Part shown: positions 1 to 5,722 of the stretch, piece after piece | Position numbering within the stretch: the first letter of the stretch is position 1 | Layout: each line of letters begins with the position of its first letter | Source: Solirubrobacterales bacterium | GTDB lineage: Bacteria; Actinomycetota; Thermoleophilia; Solirubrobacterales; Solirubrobacteraceae | DNA length: 11,696 bases | NCBI GenBank assembly: GCA_015655225.1 | Contig: JAATFK010000244.1 | Coordinates: forward strand, 1 to 11,696 | Direction: 5' to 3' | Position numbers and translations under genes: made by a program | The notes under the pieces: model-generated | The model's database searches: none | Told to the model about the DNA's origin: nothing | The model's input: the letters and a program-made list of their open reading frames with translations, nothing else

Positions 1-228
1 CGAGTTTCTCGCGAGGTTATAGACCTGGCCGGCGGTCAGGGCCTTCGAGGAGGTCGTGCTCGCGACCGTCTGGCTGCTGCTCGTCGGAGCGGCTGCCTGA
101 ATCGTGGTGGTGGTCGTGTGGCTGCCATCGTTCGCGACGCCGACGACGACGGCTCCACCGCCGGCGCCGAGGACCGCGGCGGCGCCCAGTGTGAGGAGTG
201 TCTTAGGGGTTCTCATGCGAATGATCAT
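1..228 (-). CDS. Secreted trypsin-like (HtrA/S1C) serine protease, N-terminal part only
   Basis: Only the first 76 codons are present; the rest lies beyond base 1. The visible protein has a short basic start (MIIRMRTPK), a hydrophobic Ala/Gly/Val segment at about residues 10-30, a Ser/Thr-rich spacer, and then 'LTAGQVYNLARNS'. That last stretch resembles the opening of the protease domain in HtrA/DegP-like proteins ('..IY....SVV'). The catalytic His, Asp and Ser would lie outside the window, so the assignment is inference from the leader-plus-spacer architecture. Such proteases are membrane-anchored or secreted and degrade or refold damaged envelope proteins. I chose the ATG at 228 because AGGG lies nine bases upstream; an in-frame ATG at 216 (MRTPK) is the alternative. 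AGA arginine codons occur. The upstream region carries repeated CTRAG motifs. Confidence 0.55.
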   Translation of the reverse strand, partial: MIIRMRTPKTLLTLGAAAVLGAGGGAVVVGVANDGSHTTTTTIQAAAPTSSSQTVASTTSSKALTAGQVYNLARNS

Positions 229-239
229 GCGTCCGAACC

Positions 240-287
240 CTGAGCGGTCCTTGAATCGCTCCTAAGCGCCGGAGAAACGTTGCTAAG
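240..287 (-). promoter_or_regulatory. Three repeated CTRAG boxes upstream of the protease gene
   Basis: On the plus strand, CTGAG (240-244), CTAAG (262-266) and CTAAG (283-287) lie in the same orientation, 22 and 21 bases apart, which is about two helical turns. The first two extend to CTGAGCG and CTAAGCG. Regularly phased short direct repeats are typical of binding sites for OmpR-type response regulators, but the regulator here is unknown. The remaining intergenic sequence (229-323) shows no other clear signal, and no convincing -10 hexamer was identified. Confidence 0.3.
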
Positions 288-323
288 ACTCAGCTGAAGG
301 CGCCCACCGCCGACGACGCTCGA

Positions 324-1079
324 TCAGGCTTCAAGCAGCTGAAGCCTTGCCGGCTCCCGCTCCCCGGGAAGCAGCTCTGACTCGTCCTCGAGGAGATCTC
401 TGACGCTGACCCACCGAACCTTGGCGACCTGCTCTCCTCCCGGCAAGCCGACGCTGCCCAGCTCGACGATCGACCTCCAGACGGCAGCGGACGGCTCGTC
501 GAACGTGACGAGTACGCCAAGCGCCGAGTCGAAGTCATCCATCATGCGACCAAGCCGCTCGACGTCTCGCCGACGAGGACGGTGTGCAACCACCTCGACC
601 ACGAGAGCCTGCTGCTCTCCTCGCTCGTCATCGAACCAGGCGACAAGGTCTGGGACAGCTCGCCCCCGTCGTGGCTCGCGTCTCACGATCTGGTCCCCGA
701 AGCGGTTGACGACCCATTCCTCGAGTGCTTCGTGCAGGCTCGCCGTCAGCGCGGACGTCGTCACGGCGCGGGTGATCTGGCCGCTTCCCACGGACACGAC
801 CCCCTCGTAGACGAGGAACGTCGTCCCAGCGTCGAGCCGCGGCCAGGTCTCGATGGCGAACGGGCGCACGACAGCTCTGAAGACCTCTCCTGGCAGCACT
901 TCATCTCGGTCGATGAGGTCGACGAGACAGGAGTGAAGATGCGGCGTCCCTCTTGAATCAGTCTCCCCGAACCAGAGTGCCGGTCGATACCCCGAGCGGA
1001 TCGCGCGTCCTTTCGCAGCATCGTCCGGTGCGACGAACACTGCTTCCACGACGAACGAGAGGTCTTGGTTGCCGCTCAT
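324..1079 (-). CDS. EF-Tu domain-III-like module fused to a degenerate Mrr-like nuclease fold
   Basis: This is a 251-aa protein. Residues 8-106 follow the C-terminal beta-barrel of elongation factor Tu: 'IRSGYRPALWFG' matches EF-Tu '..GYRPQFYF', 'VLPGEVFRAVV' matches 'VMPGDNIKMVV', and 'LDAGTTFLVYEG..SVGSG' matches '..GLRFAIREGGRTVGAG'. There is no GTPase domain. Residues 115-230 look like a restriction-endonuclease (Mrr) fold: D144 in 'VPDLVAWF', E162 in 'ALVVEVVAH', a helix, then 'LGVLVTFDEPSAA'. The ExK/QxK lysine is replaced by V164, so cleavage activity is doubtful. The ATG at 1079 overlaps the upstream gene's stop as ATGA, indicating translational coupling; the longer frame back to 1109 would run inside the neighbour. 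GC content is lower than in flanking genes. The fold assignments are by-eye inferences and the function is unknown. Confidence 0.6.
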   Translation of the reverse strand: MSGNQDLSFVVEAVFVAPDDAAKGRAIRSGYRPALWFGETDSRGTPHLHSCLVDLIDRDEVLPGEVFRAVVRPFAIETWPRLDAGTTFLVYEGVVSVGSGQITRAVTTSALTASLHEALEEWVVNRFGDQIVRREPRRGRAVPDLVAWFDDERGEQQALVVEVVAHRPRRRDVERLGRMMDDFDSALGVLVTFDEPSAAVWRSIVELGSVGLPGGEQVAKVRWVSVRDLLEDESELLPGEREPARLQLLEA

Positions 1080-1399
1080 GCCGCCACCACTCTGACCTGG
1101 AGGACGCACGCGTTGAAGGAGATGAGGTCGTCCTCGCTGATGCTGACCGCGACACGCGAGTCGAGCGGAATCTCCGACAGCAATGGCGACGCAGTATCGG
1201 ACATGAGCACCTCGACAATCCTATTCGGCCCTCCCGCGATTCGATCAAGGCGATGCATGAACCACTGCGCATCCTGAAGAGACGTCCAGAATTGCTTTGC
1301 GCGAATCGCGTTCGGTCCGATCGTAAAGCCACCAAGCGCGATGGCCTCCGCGCCCTCATCGAGGGACACAACCCGGAAGAGCGTGCGGCGCGCGGACAC
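1076..1399 (-). CDS. Small protein resembling an ADP-ribosyltransferase-fold domain
   Basis: This is a 107-aa protein and the first gene of the two-gene operon. It reads 'LFRVVS' (7-12), 'FTIGPNAIRAKQFWTSLQDA' (25-44), 'RIVEVLM' (60-66) and ends in two short beta-like stretches. The pattern 'L(Y/F)R...GPNS...K.F..S..DA...VVEV' recalls small ART-like toxin domains found in bacterial polymorphic toxins. R9 and S40 would sit at the Arg and Ser positions of an R-S-E site, but I see no convincing catalytic Glu, so enzymatic activity is uncertain. No signal peptide or membrane segment is present. The GTG start at 1399 is supported by TAGGTT exactly seven bases upstream. Hand-counted lines of this gene run at about 55-63% GC against about 73% in the adjacent hydrolase, suggesting recent acquisition. 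It is translationally coupled to the downstream gene by ATGA. Confidence 0.5.
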   Translation of the reverse strand: MSARRTLFRVVSLDEGAEAIALGGFTIGPNAIRAKQFWTSLQDAQWFMHRLDRIAGGPNRIVEVLMSDTASPLLSEIPLDSRVAVSISEDDLISFNACVLQVRVVAA

Positions 1400-1412
1400 A
1401 CGCCAAAACCTA
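1400..1412 (-). promoter_or_regulatory. Leaderless-type -10 element for the two-gene operon
   Basis: On the minus strand TAGGTT (1412-1407) is followed by seven bases and then the GTG start, placing the predicted transcription start at the start codon. It lies in the 40-base gap after the dienelactone hydrolase stop, so the pair probably has its own promoter. No consensus -35 is visible. Confidence 0.5.
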
Positions 1413-1439
1413 GCTCCGGGTTGATGCTCAGGCGGCGGT

Positions 1440-2210
1440 TCAGGCGTCGACCGCCCGGTGCTCGGCGATGAACGCGAGCGTCCGGCGCCACGCGTCCTCC
1501 GAGGCGTCCGCGAACTCCTCGTGTCTGCGGTCGAAGAAGCTGTGCGGCGCGCCCGGGTAGCTGACCAGCTCGTGCACGACGCCCGCGCCCGTGAGCGCCG
1601 ACTCGAAGCCCTCGACGATCTCCGGCCCGATGTGGTCGTCGGCGGCGCCCATCAGGCCGAGCAGCGGCACGTCCATCTCCCCCACCCGATCGATCGGGCC
1701 CGTCTGCCCGTTGCGCGTCCCCGGCATCCCGTAGAAGCCGATCACGCCGGCCAGACCATCGTGGTGGTCGGCCGCCGCCAGCCAGGCGTGGCGCCCGCCG
1801 AAGCAGAAGCCGACGACGAAGACCGCACGCACGCCGCGGCGGCGCAGCTCGGCGACGGCGGCGTCGAGGTCGTCGCGAATCCCCTCCGGCGTCGTCTGCG
1901 GGACGTACGTTCTGTAGTCGAAGTCCTCCGCGCGCGGCGTCGGCGGGGCATCGGTGCGGCCGAAGTAGTCGATCGCGATCGACGGGAAGCCGCGCTCGGC
2001 GAAGCGCAGCGCCAGCTCCTCGTAGAAGCGGTAGAGCCCGCGGACGTCCGGCAGGACGACGATGCCGACGTCCTCGGGCGTGCCGTCCGGCAGCGCGGCG
2101 AAGGCCGCGAACGTGGCGCCGTCGGCGGAGGTGAGCGTCAGGCGCTCGTGGGAGATGGCGGCGCCGGCGATCGGCGCGACGGGCGGGCGGGAGTCGTAGT
2201 CGAAGCACAT
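1440..2210 (-). CDS. Dienelactone hydrolase family protein
   Basis: This 256-aa protein is the usual length for the cytoplasmic dienelactone hydrolase (carboxymethylenebutenolidase) family of alpha/beta hydrolases. The catalytic triad is readable: Cys136 in the nucleophile elbow 'GFCFGG', Asp191 or Asp192 in 'GAADDHIGPE', and His223 in 'GAPHSFFD'. The early strand 'IVVLPDVRGLY' is also typical. The classical substrate is dienelactone from chlorocatechol degradation, but many members are general ester or lactone hydrolases, and no aromatic-degradation genes lie nearby, so the substrate is unknown. The ATG at 2210 is preceded by TAGGTC at seven bases, a leaderless arrangement. The gene is divergent from the collagen-like gene across 117 bases. 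Confidence 0.9.
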   Translation of the reverse strand: MCFDYDSRPPVAPIAGAAISHERLTLTSADGATFAAFAALPDGTPEDVGIVVLPDVRGLYRFYEELALRFAERGFPSIAIDYFGRTDAPPTPRAEDFDYRTYVPQTTPEGIRDDLDAAVAELRRRGVRAVFVVGFCFGGRHAWLAAADHHDGLAGVIGFYGMPGTRNGQTGPIDRVGEMDVPLLGLMGAADDHIGPEIVEGFESALTGAGVVHELVSYPGAPHSFFDRRHEEFADASEDAWRRTLAFIAEHRAVDA

Positions 2211-2223
2211 GCCCGGCGACCTA
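2211..2223 (-). promoter_or_regulatory. Leaderless-type -10 element for the dienelactone hydrolase
   Basis: TAGGTC on the minus strand (2223-2218) is followed by seven bases and the ATG. Five of six positions fit TANNNT. The rest of the 117-base divergent region shows only GC-rich sequence and the opposing -10 at 2315. Confidence 0.35.
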
Positions 2224-2314
2224 CCCGGCGGCCGCCGCCTTGAAGCGGCGACCGTGGCGCGCCGGCGCGCGGCCTCCCCCGCGCCTCGCGCTGCCACGCG
2301 TCCCTCCGGGCCGG

Positions 2315-2327
2315 TAGCCTTCGCGCC
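2315..2327 (+). promoter_or_regulatory. Leaderless-type -10 element for the collagen-like gene
   Basis: TAGCCT (2315-2320) is followed by seven bases and the GTG at 2328. There is no Shine-Dalgarno sequence in front of this GTG, and no clear TTGACA-like -35 upstream. Confidence 0.5.
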
Positions 2328-3074
2328 GTGCTGCGACGGCTCCGCGCCCGCCTGACCTACGCCAACGTGATGGCGACCGTCGCGGTCTTCGTCGCGCTCG
2401 GTGGCTCGGCGACGGCCGCGGCGCTGATCAACGGGCGCAACATCAAGCCCGGGACGGTCCCCGGCCGCGCGCTCGCCAACGGCGCGGTCACGAGCGCGAA
2501 GGTCCGCGACGGCTCGCTGCTGGCGCGCGACTTCAAGCGCGGTCAGATCCCCGGCACCGGCCCGCGCGGCCTGCGCGGCGCCACCGGCAAGACGGGCAAG
2601 ACCGGTCCGGCCGGCAAGACGGGCGCGACCGGCAAGACCGGCCCTACCGGCAAGACCGGCGCCACCGGCAAGACCGGCAAGACGGGCGCGACCGGCAAGA
2701 CCGGCGCCACCGGCGCGACCGGCGGCCAGGGCCCCGCCGGCCAGGTCACCGCCCACCAGTCCTCCGGCGCGCCCCTGACCCCGCCCGTCGGCTCCTACCT
2801 CGCGACCGCGACCGTCGTCGTCGCCGCCTCGGACGCGTCCTCCAGCGGCACCTGCGCGATCGTCGCGGGCCCCGCCGGCAGCCCCGCTCGCACCAGCACC
2901 GGCACCGTCGACTTCGTCGTCGGCACCCCGCCGTCGAAGACGATCGCCGTCACCGGCCCGCTCGACGTCCAGGTCGCCGGCGACAGCGTCAGCGTAGTCT
3001 GCACGGTCGCGTCCGGCGGGTTCGCAGCGACGCCGACGCGGCTCGACCTGCTGCCCTTCACGCCCGGCGCCTGA
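2328..3074 (+). CDS. Secreted collagen-like repeat protein
   Basis: This 248-aa protein has four parts. Residues 1-33 are a basic start and hydrophobic leader ending 'GGSATAAA', a likely signal peptide. Residues 34-77 form a linker with '[20 protein letters not shown]', a block I associate with Thermoleophilia surface proteins. Residues 78-140 are 21 uninterrupted Gly-X-Y triplets, mostly GKT (8) and GAT (6). Residues 141-248 form a beta-rich globular domain with two cysteines, C176 and C225, that could form a disulfide. The family is thought to form trimeric fibres on or outside the cell; the C-terminal domain may nucleate the trimer. The triplet region contains no acidic residue and is strongly basic. 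No LPXTG-type anchor is seen. The GTG start is supported by TAGCCT seven bases upstream. A hairpin at 3091-3118 follows the gene. Confidence 0.85.
   Translation: MLRRLRARLTYANVMATVAVFVALGGSATAAALINGRNIKPGTVPGRALANGAVTSAKVRDGSLLARDFKRGQIPGTGPRGLRGATGKTGKTGPAGKTGATGKTGPTGKTGATGKTGKTGATGKTGATGATGGQGPAGQVTAHQSSGAPLTPPVGSYLATATVVVAASDASSSGTCAIVAGPAGSPARTSTGTVDFVVGTPPSKTIAVTGPLDVQVAGDSVSVVCTVASGGFAATPTRLDLLPFTPGA
2559..2747 (+). repeat. Gly-X-Thr triplet repeat (21 collagen-type triplets)
   Basis: Nine-base units encoding GKT, GAT, GPT or GPA recur here, for example 'accggcaagac' many times. Threonine occupies the third position in 15 of 21 triplets and lysine the second in eight. Near-identical units make the tract prone to length change by slippage or recombination. 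Confidence 0.85.
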
Positions 3075-3090
3075 GCGACGGCGCATCGTT

Positions 3091-3118
3091 TCGCTGCCCC
3101 GACGGGTTGGGGAAGCGA
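3091..3118 (+). terminator. Terminator-like hairpin after the collagen-like gene
   Basis: TCGCTGCCCC (3091-3100) pairs with GGGGAAGCGA (3109-3118) around an 8-base loop, giving nine base pairs and one G-A mismatch. It begins 16 bases after the stop codon. There is no T-tract. It could instead act in the 5' region of the sulfotransferase message. Confidence 0.5.
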
Positions 3119-3147
3119 CCACAGATCTCCACCACGAAGGGAACCGG

Positions 3148-3873
3148 ATGAAGCTGATCGGGGCAGGACTGCCGCGAACCGCCACCACCACGCAGAAGGC
3201 CGCATTCGAGATACTCGGCTTCGGCCCCTGTTACCACATGCAGGACATGCTCAGAGACATGCCGACGAGCATCCCGCTGTGGGAGGCGGCGCACGCCGGC
3301 AAGCGTCCGTGGAAGCAGCTGTTCGACGGCTACGAGTCGACCGTCGACTGGCCCGGCGGCTTCTACTGGCAGGAGCTGCTCGAGGTCTACCCCGATGCGA
3401 AGGTCGTGCTGAGCGTCCGCGACCCCGAAGCCTGGGAGCGCAGCATGCGCGAGACCGTCGTCGCGCTGCACTTCGGCGACAGCGTCATGTACCACCTCGC
3501 CCGCGCCCGCTACCAGGTCGACGACCTCTGGCGCCGCTGGGTCGACCTGATGTGGGAGCAGTCGTGGATCGGCCGCGGTGCGTTCGCCGGCTCCTACGAC
3601 AACGCCGCCGACCTGATCGCCGCCGGCGACCGCTGGAACGAGTCGGTCAAGGCCGGCGTCCCGGCCGACCAGCTGCTGGTCTGGAGCCCGAGAGACGGCT
3701 GGGAGCCGCTCGCCAAGTTCCTCGAGGTCGACGTCCCCTCCGAGCCGCTGCCCCACATCAACGACACCGCCGCCTTCAAGGACGGCATCGTCGGCGCCTG
3801 CATGGGCGCGCTCGACGGCTGGTGGGACGCGACGAGACCCGCCATCGCCGCCCCGAGCTCGGCCCAGGCCTAG
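3148..3873 (+). CDS. Sulfotransferase family protein (PAPS-dependent type)
   Basis: This 241-aa protein starts directly with the 5'-phosphosulfate-binding loop: 'IGAGLPRTATTTQKAAFEIL' at residues 4-23, followed by 'GFGPCYHM'. The 3'-phosphate-binding segment is 'KVVLSVRDPEAWERS' (85-99), with Arg91 and Ser99 in the expected places. These features match the P-loop-like bacterial sulfotransferase subfamily (Sulfotransfer_4 type), which transfers sulfate from PAPS to an acceptor hydroxyl or amine; the acceptor cannot be read from sequence. No signal peptide is visible, so it is likely cytoplasmic. AAGGG at 3137-3141, six bases before the ATG, is a good ribosome-binding site, unlike several neighbours. 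It ends 14 bases from the convergent transpeptidase gene. Confidence 0.85.
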   Translation: MKLIGAGLPRTATTTQKAAFEILGFGPCYHMQDMLRDMPTSIPLWEAAHAGKRPWKQLFDGYESTVDWPGGFYWQELLEVYPDAKVVLSVRDPEAWERSMRETVVALHFGDSVMYHLARARYQVDDLWRRWVDLMWEQSWIGRGAFAGSYDNAADLIAAGDRWNESVKAGVPADQLLVWSPRDGWEPLAKFLEVDVPSEPLPHINDTAAFKDGIVGACMGALDGWWDATRPAIAAPSSAQA

Positions 3874-3887
3874 AGGACCTGGGGGCC

Positions 3888-5654
3888 CTAGCTCGGCGAG
3901 ATCGTCACGAGCGTCCCGATCGGCGTGTAGGGATAGATTCTCCCTGCCGCCGCTTCGGGCATCTCGACGCAGCCGACGCTCTGCGGCGAGCCGTAGGACG
4001 CGCGGTTGAAGGCGTGGAGCGCGTCGCCGCCGTTGAAGTACGAGACGTATCTGATGCCCGGATCGTCGTAGGTGCTGCCGTCCGGGTTCGTCCCTCTCAT
4101 CTCCGTCTCCGGCACATGGATGTAGACGGGGAAGGTGCCGAGCTCGGTCGGCGCGGCGGGCACGCCGGTGTTCGCCGGCGTCGTGAAGATCTCTCTGCCG
4201 TTGTGCCACAGCTCGGTCGACTGCGGCGACGCGTCGCGGTGCACGAGGACGTAGTTGTAGCCGTCCGCCGTGCTTCTTCTGCCCTGCTGGAGCGCGGTGA
4301 TCAGCGTCGTCCAGACGTTCGGGCCTGGCAGCGCGTCGGCGGTCAGGCCGTGGTCGGTCTCGAAGGCCATCAGCGCGCCGCGCGTGATCTCGTTCAGCTG
4401 GCTCGGCGCCCACTGCGAGGTCAGCTGCGACGGGAAGCCCGACCAGCGCCAGCTGAAGGTGCCGGCCGGCGGCGCGACCGCGGCGTTCATCTGCGCGCCG
4501 ATCGCCGTGCTGACGGGGGCGCCCGAGGGCTTCCACGAGACCGGCAGGTAGTCGAGCTGCGCGAGCAGCTGGTTGAGCCGCACCATCGAGCCGAGCGGGA
4601 CGTTCCAGGTCAGCTGGTTGGCCGGCGTCGTGGCGCCAGTCGTGCCCGTCGTCGTGTCGCTGGCGGTCGTCGTGCTCGCCGTCCCGGTCGTGCCGGTCGT
4701 GGCGGCCGCGGGCGGCGGTCCGCCGGCGAGCGTGACGTTCTTCGGCAGCGTCATCTGGACGTGCGTGCCGAAGCCGAAGCCCATGCCGCTCGGCGTGAAC
4801 CGGAGCGTGTGGCTGTCGAGCGTCTTCCAGGTGCCGGGCGTCTGCGCCGCGAAGGTCGGGCGCGCGCCGCCGAGCTTGGAGACCGGCTGCGAGAAGGTGA
4901 GGGTGATCGGCGCCGTCGGCGAGACGTTGCCGCCGGGCGCGGGCGAGACGACCGCGGTCGGCGTCTTGCTGGCGGGGAACCAGGTGACCGGCGCGGTGTG
5001 GCCGAGCTTCTCCCACGTGCGCGGGACGGCAGCGACCGAGATCGTGCCGGAGATCGCCTGCTTGCCGAGCGACAGCTTTCTCAGCGGGGTGCGCAGGTTG
5101 GCGCGCCGCATGTGGCCGGTCGTGCCGAACGCGACCTTGCGCACCGGCGAGTCGAACGCGACGCGCAGCTGGCCGCCGGAGCGGATCGTCGTCCAGCGGG
5201 TCGCGAGTCTCGCGCTCGGCGTCTGGATCGTGAGGCGCTTGTGCTCGGTGCCGCCGACGATCCAGCCGTACCAGCTGGGCCGCTTGACGGTCACGTCGAC
5301 CGTGATCGTGCTGCCGGCCGGGACCGGGCGCGCCGGCGTTATTCTGCCGCCGTCGACCGTCAGCGGAACGGCCCCGCCGTGCGGGCCGGTGGCGGTGACC
5401 GCCTCGAGCTTGCCGCCGAGCTGCTCGACGTCGACGCGCGCGAGCGCGACCGGGTCGGAGACGAGTCTCACGCGGGAGAGCGTCAGGACGAGCGCGACGA
5501 AGCTGGCGATCGCGAGGACCGCGAGCACGAGCAGGCCGACGAGCACCCGCACGCGGGTGCGACCCCGCCGCGGCGGGGCAGACGCTCCGTCTCCCCCTGC
5601 AGGCCCCTGCGAGCGGGAAGGATGCGTGATCGGTCGTGGAGCCTCGATGCTCAA
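3888..5654 (-). CDS. Membrane-anchored L,D-transpeptidase with Ig-like and peptidoglycan-binding regions
   Basis: This is a 588-aa protein. Residues 1-35 are a Pro/Arg-rich cytoplasmic tail and 36-60 a transmembrane segment. About 65-310 are beta-rich, Ig-like modules ('SPTAPITLTFSQPV'). Residues 316-345 form a Thr-rich linker, about 350-457 a peptidoglycan-binding-type region ('LNQLLAQLDYLP', 'TRGALMAFETDHGL'), and 466-588 the YkuD catalytic domain. The active site is visible as His547 ('HAFN') and Cys562 ('SVGCVEM'). The enzyme would make 3-3 cross-links in peptidoglycan outside the membrane. The classical S-H-G-C-x-R signature is S-V-G-C-V-E here. The start is a TTG at 5654, preceded closely by GAGGG; an in-frame TGA upstream rules out extension. 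A GTG at about codon 35 or 37 is a less likely alternative. Ten of 37 arginines are AGA. Confidence 0.88.
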   Translation of the reverse strand: MSIEAPRPITHPSRSQGPAGGDGASAPPRRGRTRVRVLVGLLVLAVLAIASFVALVLTLSRVRLVSDPVALARVDVEQLGGKLEAVTATGPHGGAVPLTVDGGRITPARPVPAGSTITVDVTVKRPSWYGWIVGGTEHKRLTIQTPSARLATRWTTIRSGGQLRVAFDSPVRKVAFGTTGHMRRANLRTPLRKLSLGKQAISGTISVAAVPRTWEKLGHTAPVTWFPASKTPTAVVSPAPGGNVSPTAPITLTFSQPVSKLGGARPTFAAQTPGTWKTLDSHTLRFTPSGMGFGFGTHVQMTLPKNVTLAGGPPPAAATTGTTGTASTTTASDTTTGTTGATTPANQLTWNVPLGSMVRLNQLLAQLDYLPVSWKPSGAPVSTAIGAQMNAAVAPPAGTFSWRWSGFPSQLTSQWAPSQLNEITRGALMAFETDHGLTADALPGPNVWTTLITALQQGRRSTADGYNYVLVHRDASPQSTELWHNGREIFTTPANTGVPAAPTELGTFPVYIHVPETEMRGTNPDGSTYDDPGIRYVSYFNGGDALHAFNRASYGSPQSVGCVEMPEAAAGRIYPYTPIGTLVTISPS

Positions 5655-5664
5655 GCGTCCCTCA

Positions 5665-5700
5665 CAGTCCCATCATCGGCAGATGCGGCGAAAAGATCAA
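5665..5700 (-). promoter_or_regulatory. Sigma-70-type promoter candidate for the L,D-transpeptidase
   Basis: On the minus strand TTGATC (5700-5695) and GATGAT (5677-5672) are separated by 17 bases; each matches four of six consensus positions. Transcription would start about ten bases before the TTG codon. The 68-base gap is AT-richer than its surroundings. It suggests that the transpeptidase can be transcribed separately from the upstream hydrolase gene. Confidence 0.45.
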
Positions 5701-5722
5701 CTCGTCACACCAGTTTCTTATC

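Noticed and set aside
2543..2749. Antisense open frame made of Val-Leu-Pro-Ala repeats
   Set aside because: It is the exact reverse of the collagen triplet tract. The repeat and high GC keep the antisense open; there is no start signal and no recognisable domain.
3868..3891. Imperfect palindrome (CTAG ... CTAG) covering both convergent stop codons
   Set aside because: Only four outer base pairs plus a few inner ones with mismatches; too weak to call a terminator.
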